A stretch of 14,747 bases of DNA from Deltaproteobacteria bacterium (GCA_003646715.1 QMLL01000011.1:1-14747); one strand, 5' to 3'; positions 7,709 to 14,566 are shown, counted from the stretch's first letter. A program made the numbers and translations. Notes: a model not told the origin generated them from the sequence alone.

Positions 7709-7731
7709 TGCGATTTTATAAATATGTCGCA
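7709..7731. repeat. Inverted repeat TGCGA-N13-TCGCA upstream of the peptidase gene
   Basis: Five-base arms at 7709-7713 and 7727-7731 flank an AT-rich core that includes a TATAAA-like box on either strand. It is a possible operator for the minus-strand gene starting at 7649. Short arms make chance plausible. Confidence 0.3.
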
Positions 7732-7802
7732 TTGATTATATTTTGTCTATGCCTTGTATCTGGATATGGATCAGGAACCCTTCCGCTTGTAATTGGATGA
7801 AC

Positions 7803-7857
7803 TTTCACGAGCCATTTTGTTTAAATAAAGCTTGATTTTTTGACCGAATTCGTGAAA
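7803..7857. repeat. 8-bp inverted repeat TTTCACGA / TCGTGAAA upstream of dsrA
   Basis: Perfect arms at 7803-7810 and 7850-7857 are separated by 39 bases, about 50 bases upstream of the dsrA -35 box. The arms contain the same TTCAC/GTGAA core seen at the dsrM promoters. The spacing suits two protein-binding half-sites better than a hairpin. Confidence 0.4.
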
Positions 7858-7868
7858 ATAAGATCATA

Positions 7869-7889
7869 GTCTCCCAAAATTATCGAGAC
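7869..7889. repeat. Inverted repeat GTCTC-N11-GAGAC just upstream of the dsrA promoter
   Basis: Five-base arms at 7869-7873 and 7885-7889 give a 21-bp dyad that ends 15 bases upstream of the -35 box. The position would suit an activator. The arms are short. Confidence 0.35.
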
Positions 7890-7897
7890 AGCCAGAT

Positions 7898-7957
7898 TTT
7901 TTCATTGACAATTTCCAGGTATTTTGACTATAAAGCTAGAGATAATTTTTCATTGAC
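7898..7957 (+). repeat. 12-bp direct repeat TTTTTCATTGAC flanking the dsrA promoter
   Basis: Exact copies lie at 7898-7909 and 7946-7957, 48 bases apart. The first supplies the -35 box (TTGACA). The second would place a TTGACG about 48 bases further downstream, past the predicted start site, without an obvious -10 partner. Confidence 0.6.
7905..7934 (+). promoter_or_regulatory. Predicted sigma70-type promoter of dsrABD
   Basis: TTGACA at 7905-7910 and TATAAA at 7929-7934 are separated by 18 bases. Transcription would begin near 7941, which gives dsrA a leader of about 180 bases. Confidence 0.65.
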
Positions 7958-8038
7958 GGATTGGTGCGGCTTAAATTCAAGATAAAAAGCACAATCAAGA
8001 TAATTGTCCCGTTTGGAGTAGGGGCGAAAGAACTTATT

Positions 8039-8112
8039 GAGGGAGGAGGTGAATGTAAGCACAAAAGCCTAAGTTAACTCCTTAAAACACAAACTTAGAT
8101 TTAAAAAGGAGG
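8039..8112 (+). promoter_or_regulatory. dsrA leader: decoy SD with mini-ORF and possible SD-masking pseudoknot
   Basis: A strong SD-like run (GAGGGAGGAGG, 8039-8049) precedes a minimal ATG-TAA at 8053-8058 and a GTG frame of seven codons ending at 8072. Next, CTAAGTT (8069-8075) pairs perfectly with AACTTAG (8092-8098), and the loop contains CTCCTT (8078-8083), complementary to AAGGAG (8106-8111) in the dsrA ribosome-binding site. That order gives an H-type pseudoknot with 7- and 6-bp stems. The dsrA SD (AAAGGAGG, 8105-8112) is eight bases from the ATG. Pairing is read directly; function is inferred. Confidence 0.45.
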
Positions 8113-8120
8113 CAACAATA

Positions 8121-9536
8121 ATGTTCGAACCGAAAGAACCACAAAAGAAACTCAAGTACGAAGAGCTGCGAATCTATACAGACGAAGAATTAAACAATTA
8201 TACTGAGGAAGAGCTTAAAGAGTTTAAATGCAAACATCCGATTCCCGATGTAGAAGACCTGGAGAAAGGTCCATGGCCGAGCTTCGTGGCCGATGCAAAG
8301 CGTGAAGCCCTTCACAGGAGGAAGTTGCCTGATGATAGGTTGCTAATAGGCAAATATGTTGTTGAAGATACCCTTGGGCAGCTACAGTTGTCTTTTGACC
8401 ATGGTGAAACACACTGGAAACATGGTGGTATCGTAGGTGTGTTTGGATATGGTGGTGGGGTTATTGGACGTTATTCGGATGTGCCGGAGAAATTTCCTGA
8501 TATTGCCCACTTTCATACACTACGTGTAAACCAACCTGCCAGCAAGTTTTACGACACAGAGTATTTAAGAACCCTGTGTGACCTGTGGGAATTCCGCGGA
8601 AGTGGAATGTTCAATTTTCACGGTTCCACGGGAGATATTATCTTTCTCGGCACAACCACTGAGCAACTAGAACCCGTTTTCTACGAGTTAACTCATGTAC
8701 TGCAGCAGGACCTTGGTGGTTCCGGATCAAACCTGAGAACCCCGTCATGTTGTGTTGGTAAAGCTCGATGCGAGTGGTCATGTATTGACACTCAAGATAT
8801 GTGTTACGAGTTGACTCACTACTATCAGGACGAATTGCACCGTCCCGCATTCCCTTATAAGTTCAAGTTCAAATTTGATGGTTGCCCCAATTGCTGTGTG
8901 GCCTCGATTGCAAGAGCCGATATGTCATTTATTGGTACTTGGAAAGACGATATAAGAATAGATCAGGAAGCTGTACAAGCTTATATTAACGGAGAAATTC
9001 CTCCAAATGGTGGCGCTTTTAAGGGGCGAGATTGGGGTAAGTTTGACATTTACAAGGAAGTGATAAACCTTTGCCCGACCAAATGCATGTGGATGGAAGA
9101 TGGGAAATTGATGATCGATAACAAAGAATGTACCCGATGCATGCACTGCATAAATGTTATGCCACAAGCCCTGCGACCCGGCAAAGACACCGGCGTAAGC
9201 ATCCTTTTTGGTGCCAAAGCTCCTATTCTTGAGGGTGCTCAGATGTCTGTTCTTACCATTCCCTTTATGAAGTGCGAACCACCCTATGACAACATTAAAG
9301 AAATCGTTGAAAAAACCTGGGATTGGTGGATGGAAGAAGGTAAGAACCGCGAGCGACTCGGAGAATTGATCCAGAGGTATGGACTACCTAAATTCTTGGA
9401 AGTTCTTGAGCTGCCACCAATGCCACAAATTGTCAAGGAACCAAGATCCAATCCATATATCTTCTGGAAAGAAGAGGACGTTCCTGGCGGATGGCAGAGA
9501 GACATCAAAGATTATCGTTCCAGACACAAGAGATAA
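8121..9536 (+). CDS. dsrA: DsrA, dissimilatory sulfite reductase alpha subunit
   Basis: This 471-residue cytoplasmic protein forms the alpha2beta2 sulfite reductase with DsrB, which carries out the terminal reduction of sulfite toward sulfide. The siroheme-cluster ligands are C211-X5-C217 and C255-X3-C259. The conserved core DELHRPAFPYKFKFKFD is intact at residues 237-253. A ferredoxin insertion has C318 and C337/C340/C343 (ECTRCMHC). Two cysteines sit beside ligands where I recall other residues in relatives: C210 before C211, and C258 before C259 (CPNCC in place of CPN-Gly/Asp-C). The length is normal. AAAGGAGG stands eight bases before the ATG. dsrB follows 24 bases after the stop, so the two are cotranscribed. 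Confidence 0.98.
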   Translation: MFEPKEPQKKLKYEELRIYTDEELNNYTEEELKEFKCKHPIPDVEDLEKGPWPSFVADAKREALHRRKLPDDRLLIGKYVVEDTLGQLQLSFDHGETHWKHGGIVGVFGYGGGVIGRYSDVPEKFPDIAHFHTLRVNQPASKFYDTEYLRTLCDLWEFRGSGMFNFHGSTGDIIFLGTTTEQLEPVFYELTHVLQQDLGGSGSNLRTPSCCVGKARCEWSCIDTQDMCYELTHYYQDELHRPAFPYKFKFKFDGCPNCCVASIARADMSFIGTWKDDIRIDQEAVQAYINGEIPPNGGAFKGRDWGKFDIYKEVINLCPTKCMWMEDGKLMIDNKECTRCMHCINVMPQALRPGKDTGVSILFGAKAPILEGAQMSVLTIPFMKCEPPYDNIKEIVEKTWDWWMEEGKNRERLGELIQRYGLPKFLEVLELPPMPQIVKEPRSNPYIFWKEEDVPGGWQRDIKDYRSRHKR

Positions 9537-9560
9537 ACAAGGGAATAGGAGGAATACATC

Positions 9561-10745
9561 ATGGCATTATCTCAGGAAAGATTGGGTAGATACAATCCCA
9601 AAAAACCTATGGAAAACAGAATTACCGACCTGGGTCCCAGACACTTCTGGCAGTATTTTCCACCAGTCATCCAAAAAAACTACGGGAAGTGGAAATACCA
9701 CGAAATCTTAGAGCCAGGGGTATTGGTACATGTTTCGGAAACAGGAGACAAAGTATACACCGTGAGATGCGGCGGTTGCCGCTTCATGACTGCAGAACAT
9801 GTCAGAGAGATCTGTGAAATTGCTGATAAGCACTGCGACGGTTACGTAAGGTTCACCACACGTAACAACATCGAGTTTATGGTGGACAACTCCGAGAAGC
9901 TGGAAGCTCTTAAGAAAGACTTGATGAGCCGGAAGCATGTATCCGGCAGCTACAAGTTTCCCATTGGTGGGACTGGCGCAGGTCTTACAAATATTGTACA
10001 CACCCAGGGATACATTCACTGCCATACTCCGGCCACTGATGCATCTTCTATGGTCAAGGCAGTCCTTGATGAACTGTTCGATTACTTCCAGAGCATGACT
10101 CTGCCCGCACAGGTTAGAATTTCCATGGCTTGCTGCCTCAACATGTGCGGTGCCGTTCACTGCTCTGATATTGCACTGCTAGGCTATCACAGAAAACCTC
10201 CAGTAATTGACCATGAAGTATTAGAAGACGTGTGTGAAATACCGCTTGTAATCGCAGCTTGCCCAACCGCAGCAATTTCACCTACGAAGCTTCCCGACGG
10301 GAAAAAATCTGTTAAGATTAAACAAGAAAGGTGTATGTTCTGCGGTAATTGTTATACGATGTGTATGGCTCTCCCTCTTGCAGACAAGGAAGGTGACGGA
10401 GTTACCATCCTGGCGGGCGGTAAAGTTTCCAACAGGATAAATCCTCCAAAATTTTCCAAAGTAGTGGTACCGTGGCTGCCCAACAACTTCCCGAGATATC
10501 CGGAAGTGGTACGCGACGTTAAGAAAATTTTGGAAGCCTACGCAAAAGATGCAAGAAAATACGAAAGAATCGGAGATTGGGCTGAACGCATCGGGTGGGA
10601 GAAATTCTTTGAAAAATGTGATCTGCCGTTCACCGAGCACTTGATTGATGACTACAGGTTGCAGTATGATACATACAGAACTTCCACGCTGTTCAAATAC
10701 ACCGAACCGGCATGGGAAGTTTCCAAGGCAGCAGGAGGTCTGTAA
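9561..10745 (+). CDS. dsrB: DsrB, dissimilatory sulfite reductase beta subunit
   Basis: This 394-residue partner of DsrA carries the catalytic siroheme-coupled [4Fe-4S] site: C154 (YIHCHTP) and C191-C192-X3-C196 in the conserved ACCLNMCGAVHCSDIA stretch. A ferredoxin domain follows with C258/C261/C264/C268 and C234 in AACPTAA. Together with DsrA it reduces sulfite, with DsrC taking up the sulfur as a trisulfide. The ATG is preceded by AGGAGG at about 8 bases. dsrD follows 33 bases after the stop. No truncation or frameshift is seen, and the length is usual. Confidence 0.98.
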   Translation: MALSQERLGRYNPKKPMENRITDLGPRHFWQYFPPVIQKNYGKWKYHEILEPGVLVHVSETGDKVYTVRCGGCRFMTAEHVREICEIADKHCDGYVRFTTRNNIEFMVDNSEKLEALKKDLMSRKHVSGSYKFPIGGTGAGLTNIVHTQGYIHCHTPATDASSMVKAVLDELFDYFQSMTLPAQVRISMACCLNMCGAVHCSDIALLGYHRKPPVIDHEVLEDVCEIPLVIAACPTAAISPTKLPDGKKSVKIKQERCMFCGNCYTMCMALPLADKEGDGVTILAGGKVSNRINPPKFSKVVVPWLPNNFPRYPEVVRDVKKILEAYAKDARKYERIGDWAERIGWEKFFEKCDLPFTEHLIDDYRLQYDTYRTSTLFKYTEPAWEVSKAAGGL

Positions 10746-10778
10746 TAACACAGGCCGTAATTAAGGAAGGAGCATCAC

Positions 10779-11009
10779 ATGGAAGAAATTAAGAAGGCTA
10801 TTCTTGAGTTCGCTGAGAAAACCGGCAAAACTAAGTTCTATTTCAAGGACATGGAAAAAGCTGTACATAAGGTTATGCCGGACGTCAAAGCAAGAATGAT
10901 TAAGAAAGCCGCTACCGAACTTATCAACGAGGGAAAGCTGATCTACTTTTCCACTGGTAGCACAACGATGTACGGACTGAAGGGTAGAGGTCAGACTGAG
11001 GACCATTAG
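10779..11009 (+). CDS. dsrD: DsrD, small winged-helix activator of DsrAB
   Basis: This 76-residue protein has a winged-helix fold pattern: helix 1 (EEIKKAILEFAEKT), helix 2 (FKDMEKAVHKV), recognition helix (KARMIKKAATELINEG) and a beta-wing (KLIYFSTGSTTMYGLK). DsrD occurs in reductive-type sulfate reducers. It has been reported to stimulate DsrAB allosterically rather than act as a transcription factor, despite the fold. GGAAGGAG lies 6 bases before the ATG. It is the last gene before a strong terminator, so the transcript is dsrA-B-D. Its presence argues for sulfate reduction rather than sulfur oxidation. Confidence 0.95.
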   Translation: MEEIKKAILEFAEKTGKTKFYFKDMEKAVHKVMPDVKARMIKKAATELINEGKLIYFSTGSTTMYGLKGRGQTEDH

Positions 11010-11053
11010 AAATTGACCTCTCGATAATTTGCACTATCTCGTCACGCGCAGAG

Positions 11054-11091
11054 AAGAGGTCGCTCAGCACAGGTGGAGCGATCTCTTTTTT
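11054..11091 (+). terminator. Rho-independent terminator of dsrABD
   Basis: A 12-bp stem pairs 11054-11065 with 11076-11087 (one G-U pair, GAGGTCGCTC with GAGCGATCTC at its core). The loop is 10 bases and a run of six T lies at 11086-11091. It is a strong hairpin 45 bases after the dsrD stop. Confidence 0.9.
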
Positions 11092-11173
11092 AGGAACTAA
11101 GCCACAGCTGCTGCCTGACGGGGACAAAATTGAATGAGGGAGCACTAAAACTTAAGTGCAAAGGCAAAAGACT

Positions 11174-11800
11174 ATGAAAAAACCACAAGACGCTGAGGAA
11201 TTCATAGCTCAGCAAAAAAGGATCTTAGCTGAGAACCCGGACTGCGCAAATTCAAGCTATAATCTTGGCGTTGCATTAATGAATCAAGGAAAACTCGACG
11301 AAGCAATTGAGGCTTTTAACGATGCTATTTTGAATAGTGGCCGAATGTTCGAAGGTTACGTCAACCTTGGGTATATCTACTTCAAAAAGGGTGACATGGG
11401 AAAAGTAGCAGAGATGAACCTTAGGGCAGTTGAAATAGAGCCGCGATATGCCAGAGGGTATGCGAATCTGGGTTTTGCATATCTCCAGATGTGCGAGACT
11501 GAGAAGGCTATAGAAGCACTGGAGAAAGCTATCGAAATAAACCCGAAAATTGCCCAGGCCTGGAATAACCTTCTGAACGCATATCTTCAGAAAGGGGATG
11601 CGGATAAAGCGATTGAGATTGGTGAAAAGCTTGTCGAAATGGCTCCAAATTTTGGTCTTGCTCTTAACAACCTTGCTTACGCCTATTATACAAAGGGAAG
11701 ATATCAAGAGGCAAGCAAGTACCTGGAAAAAGCAATTTCATCAGGCTTTGAGCCTCACCCGGATTTTGTTGAGGCGTTAAAGAAGCATCAGAGAAAATAA
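11174..11800 (+). CDS. Tetratricopeptide-repeat protein downstream of dsrD
   Basis: This protein of about 208 residues consists almost entirely of five TPR units (roughly residues 26-58, 60-92, 94-126, 128-160 and 162-194), with the typical NLGxAYxxxGxxxxAIxxxxKAIEINP pattern. No signal peptide or membrane segment is present, so it should be a cytoplasmic scaffold that binds a partner protein. The ATG at 11174 (AAAGG nine bases upstream) is preferred over an in-frame GTG at 11156, which lies inside a small inverted repeat (GCACT/AGTGC, 11142-11159). It comes after the dsrABD terminator, so it needs readthrough or its own promoter, which I cannot see clearly. The following gene starts 22 bases after its stop. 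The partner is unknown; Dsr assembly is a guess from position. Confidence 0.85.
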   Translation: MKKPQDAEEFIAQQKRILAENPDCANSSYNLGVALMNQGKLDEAIEAFNDAILNSGRMFEGYVNLGYIYFKKGDMGKVAEMNLRAVEIEPRYARGYANLGFAYLQMCETEKAIEALEKAIEINPKIAQAWNNLLNAYLQKGDADKAIEIGEKLVEMAPNFGLALNNLAYAYYTKGRYQEASKYLEKAISSGFEPHPDFVEALKKHQRK

Positions 11801-11822
11801 ACTGGATCAGGGAGGTATTGGA

Positions 11823-12146
11823 ATGGGAGAATATTTCGTAAAAATTTGCCTAGATGATGAGTTGGTTAAGAAAATAGAAGAGATTGGCTTAGGTGGTGAG
11901 ATAAAGGAAGTCGGTGGTGAGAAGGTTGTGCTTGTACCAATAGGGAGAAGAGATTTAAAGAAACTGCAAAAAAAATTCTCTAACCTGGAATTTGATGAAT
12001 CCAATGCATGCCAGCTCCCAGGTGATGCCCAACAGACTTTGGTAAATATGATACTGGAACTGCAAACCGTGGATTGTATGAAAGTCGCCATTACTAAACT
12101 GTACAACCCGCTTGAAGGAAAACCACCGAGGAGCAAGGTCTTCTAG
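11823..12146 (+). CDS. Hypothetical 107-residue protein
   Basis: I do not recognise this family. It is a small soluble protein with an alpha/beta pattern: MGEYFVKICLDDELVKKIEEI, a short glycine-rich turn (LGGEIKEVGGEKVVLVPIG), then a helical C-terminal half and three scattered cysteines (C9, C63, C85). No metal-binding pattern is convincing. A good ribosome-binding site (GGGAGG, eight bases from the ATG) and a 22-base gap to the TPR gene support it as a real gene in the same transcript. A role near sulfite reduction is inferred only from its neighbours. Confidence 0.75.
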   Translation: MGEYFVKICLDDELVKKIEEIGLGGEIKEVGGEKVVLVPIGRRDLKKLQKKFSNLEFDESNACQLPGDAQQTLVNMILELQTVDCMKVAITKLYNPLEGKPPRSKVF

Positions 12147-12183
12147 AAAAGTTTGAGTATCTTTTCTTTCATCTTTCCAAAGG

Positions 12184-12220
12184 GTGCTTGGTCCCCCCTG
12201 GAGGGGGCCCCATAAAGCAC
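12184..12220. repeat. Strong GC-rich hairpin between two genes
   Basis: GTGCTT (12184-12189) pairs with AAGCAC (12215-12220). Inside, GG pairs with CC and CCCCC (12194-12198) pairs with GGGGG (12203-12207) around a TGGA loop, with a small internal loop and a bulge. It is the most GC-rich stretch in the window but has no T-run on either side, so it may be an RNA stability or processing element rather than a simple terminator. Confidence 0.55.
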
Positions 12221-12276
12221 AGAGCGAGGCGGTATTAGTATTCAATCCTAATTAGGCTCAGAAAAGAGGTTTCATA

Positions 12277-12912
12277 TTGAGTTTAGAGTATATCATCGAG
12301 CGCTATGAGCACCTGATAAAAAAGGCTGATAAGACTTTTGAGGAGACAGCAGAAAAATATAAAGAGTATGTACGGTGTGTTCTTCATTGCGCGGACTGCT
12401 GTCACGCAATGTTTGGTCTTTTTTTGATCGAGGCATATTATATCAAAAATAAATTCGATAAACTCGATCCCGAAGTGCAAAGAGCTGCGCTTGAAAGAGC
12501 AAAAAGCGCGGATGTGACATTGAAAGAAATAGAGAAAAAACTTCGAGCTGAACGTGAAAAGTCCGAAAATACAGCAGAGCAATCCCTTTCTATGATGCGA
12601 GTCAGGTGCCCACTTCTGGATGACAACGATGAGTGCATCCTTTACGAATACCGGCCTCTCACCTGTCGCGTGTACGGTATCCCTACGTCTATACACGGGA
12701 AGGCTCACGTTTGCAATAAGAGCGCTTTCAAACCGGGAAGTTACTATCCCGTATACAACTTGGATGAGGCGTATCAGGAACTCTACTACCTTTCTAGACA
12801 GCTGTTGAGTTGGGAAGCTGGCAAGGAACTGGATAAAGCTTCTCTACTGATTTCCATGTCAAAGTGTATATCAACACCAACGGATCAACTTCTTGCGGAA
12901 GTTTTTAAATAG
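12277..12912 (+). CDS. YkgJ-family cysteine-cluster protein
   Basis: This 211-residue protein has the YkgJ/UPF0153 cysteine pattern: C34, C38, C41, C42 (CVLHCADCC), then C111 (RCPLL), C120, C130 in YRPLTCRVYG and C146. This family is thought to bind iron or zinc through these cysteines; no enzymatic role is settled. The 60-residue stretch between the two cysteine groups is a charged coiled-coil-like helix. The start is TTG, supported by AGAGG seven bases upstream and the absence of a better choice. It ends 5 bases from the stop of a convergent gene. Its placement among dsr genes makes metal-cluster handling plausible, but this is inference. Confidence 0.8.
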   Translation: MSLEYIIERYEHLIKKADKTFEETAEKYKEYVRCVLHCADCCHAMFGLFLIEAYYIKNKFDKLDPEVQRAALERAKSADVTLKEIEKKLRAEREKSENTAEQSLSMMRVRCPLLDDNDECILYEYRPLTCRVYGIPTSIHGKAHVCNKSAFKPGSYYPVYNLDEAYQELYYLSRQLLSWEAGKELDKASLLISMSKCISTPTDQLLAEVFK

Positions 12913-12917
12913 TTCAA

Positions 12918-14021
12918 TCAAAGTCTATCGATAGCTTCTCGAGCTATTTCGTCCAGGGTCTTCATTTCAAGAGTGCCGTTTCTATAAATACCTATCTGTC
13001 TGGTGTCCCCAAACAGACCTTCCAGATCTTCTTTTATTTCCTCTGTTCCAAGGTATCCAAGCATCCAGGCCGCGTAGCCTCGTGCTCTGTAATCCGGATC
13101 TTTTAAAAGAGGAATAAGGTAAAGAGGTAATTTGTTGAGTAAATCGGGTCTAACTTGAGCAATCTTACCTATGGCCTGCAACGCAGAAACTCTTCTTTCT
13201 TCATCAGGGAGAAAGCGGTAAAGGTGAGGAATGTAACCTGCAAACATCTCAACTTTATGGCTAATAATTTCCCCTATGGCCTCGAACGCACCCCAGCTCG
13301 ATGCAGCGGAATCGATAATTGCAGTAAAAAGGTTTTGAAGAAGTTTTGAAACAAACCCAGGGTTTCTTTCCGCAATCACAGATGCGACAATACCCAGCAT
13401 TTCGGCAGCTCTCATGCGATATTCATCTTCAACTGAATAGAGCAATCGCATAAGGTTCCGAACGATTTTCCTGTCGTCCTTGGCCACTTTAAGAATCTCG
13501 TCCACTCGAAAATTTCTTACCAGCTCTTCTACTTCTTTCTTGGAAAGAGGTTTCCTCTTAGGGCTTCTCTTCTTAGAATTTTTGGCAATATCCTCAGCCT
13601 TCTTGAGTATTTTTCTTACCCCGTCGCTGGTGACTTCCTGAATATCATCGTGAAGCCTTATGAAATAGAGCGCTCCGTTTACTTTTCTGCCTTCAACACA
13701 GCCGGTCATTGAAATAACATGATCAATGTAGTCATAGTTCTCTACCAGCGCTTCAAGATAGTCCTCTTCCGGTATCAGTCCCCAGGCAAGATCCCAATCC
13801 ATGTTGCATCCAAACACGAGGGCTTCTACCATTGCGGACCCTAGGTTGTGACCCGTTACATCGCAGGCATAAACCGCGCCACATGTACAGGACCCAACCG
13901 GCATCTCTCCCCATTTTCTGACAGGCAATTCCCTTGGTTTTTCAATCTTGGCCCCGCAAAACGGACACTCTACTTTTTTGGTTGGACTCTTTCCATATAG
14001 CGGACTCAGAGTTAGGCTCAT
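12918..14021 (-). CDS. Zinc-ribbon and HEAT-repeat protein
   Basis: This 367-residue soluble protein has two parts. The N-terminus holds a zinc-ribbon-like group (C19-X2-C22 in CPFCG, then C45-X-C47 in GSCTCGAVYACD), followed by a conserved-looking block around residues 56-125 (GHNLGSAMVEALVFGCNMDW). A lysine-rich linker (about 148-162) leads to HEAT/PBS-lyase-like helical repeats from about 170 to 335, for example YRMRAAEMLGIVAS and YRARGYAAWMLGYLG. HEAT proteins act as scaffolds or as chaperones of cofactor enzymes. AAGGAAG lies about 6 bases before the ATG. It follows the small gene at 14044 by 22 bases on the same strand. No specific function can be assigned. Confidence 0.85.
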   Translation of the reverse strand: MSLTLSPLYGKSPTKKVECPFCGAKIEKPRELPVRKWGEMPVGSCTCGAVYACDVTGHNLGSAMVEALVFGCNMDWDLAWGLIPEEDYLEALVENYDYIDHVISMTGCVEGRKVNGALYFIRLHDDIQEVTSDGVRKILKKAEDIAKNSKKRSPKRKPLSKKEVEELVRNFRVDEILKVAKDDRKIVRNLMRLLYSVEDEYRMRAAEMLGIVASVIAERNPGFVSKLLQNLFTAIIDSAASSWGAFEAIGEIISHKVEMFAGYIPHLYRFLPDEERRVSALQAIGKIAQVRPDLLNKLPLYLIPLLKDPDYRARGYAAWMLGYLGTEEIKEDLEGLFGDTRQIGIYRNGTLEMKTLDEIAREAIDRL

Positions 14022-14043
14022 TTTTCTTCCTTATGTCTCGTTT

Positions 14044-14361
14044 CTAAAGATCAAGGTTTATACTACTTGAGTTTTCGTCGTATTCGAAGTCCACTATCTC
14101 GTAACCTGATTTCTCGGACCTGAACACAATGTTCCAATTCTTATACTTCTCGCCCGCAAACGAACAGTTGACGTTTCCGATGCGACCGTCCAATCGCCGG
14201 AGTTTTGGAACTATTTCCCGATGAAAGATTTCACTGATATGTATTTTGTCTTCTTCGTCAAGTTCCTGCTTTATTGTCTCTTCCAAACCACCCTCTATTC
14301 CTTGCACTTTCAAGCTGCAGTAAAAATCTCTCACAAATAATGTACGAAAGACATATATCAT
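14044..14361 (-). CDS. Hypothetical protein of about 105 residues
   Basis: I do not recognise this protein. It is acidic and soluble, with an alternating beta/helix pattern (FYCSLKVQGIEGGLEETIKQ, ISEIFHREIVPKL, NWNIVFRSE) and an acidic C-terminal end. The start is uncertain: ATG at 14361, TTG at 14379 and GTG at 14334 are all in frame and none has a clear SD. A TTGACT/TATATG promoter-like pair at 14352-14379 on the minus strand would even favour the GTG. It is probably cotranscribed with the HEAT-repeat gene 22 bases downstream. Confidence 0.6.
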   Translation of the reverse strand: MIYVFRTLFVRDFYCSLKVQGIEGGLEETIKQELDEEDKIHISEIFHREIVPKLRRLDGRIGNVNCSFAGEKYKNWNIVFRSEKSGYEIVDFEYDENSSSINLDL

Positions 14362-14431
14362 CGACACTTGAAAAGTCAAGAAATCAGATTACGAATTGGT
14401 GATAGATTGAACCATTGAGCACAAAATAGAG

Positions 14432-14454
14432 ACATTTTCCCGGAATTAAAATGT
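14432..14454. repeat. 7-9-7 inverted repeat ACATTTT / AAAATGT in the divergent intergenic region
   Basis: Perfect seven-base arms at 14432-14438 and 14448-14454 flank CCCGGAATT. It lies between a minus-strand gene and the plus-strand P-loop gene and is a candidate operator. Confidence 0.45.
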
Positions 14455-14537
14455 ACCATGCTCATCTTCTGATGGCAATATTTTCATGTTATTTCAAAAA
14501 ATTACACCAACAGAAACCATTCGTAAGGTGTTTTTTG

Positions 14538-14566
14538 TTGACAAACATAATAGCCCCGTTTATAAA
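14538..14566 (+). promoter_or_regulatory. Consensus sigma70-type promoter of the dsrN-like gene
   Basis: TTGACA (14538-14543), a 17-base spacer and TATAAA (14561-14566). A TTTGT-TG-ACAAA palindrome (14534-14545) overlaps the -35 box. The start would fall near 14573, about 75 bases before the likely ATG. Apart from this and the inverted repeat at 14432-14454, the 14380-14649 gap shows no gene. Confidence 0.7.

Noticed and set aside
7531..7800. 89-codon plus-strand frame reaching into the dsrA upstream region
   Set aside because: Half overlaps the peptidase gene in antisense and the rest is AT-rich intergenic DNA with many Phe/Leu/Ile codons. There is no good SD.
10278..10751. 157-codon minus-strand open frame
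   Set aside because: Antisense to the ferredoxin part and C-terminus of dsrB. No SD or recognisable protein features.
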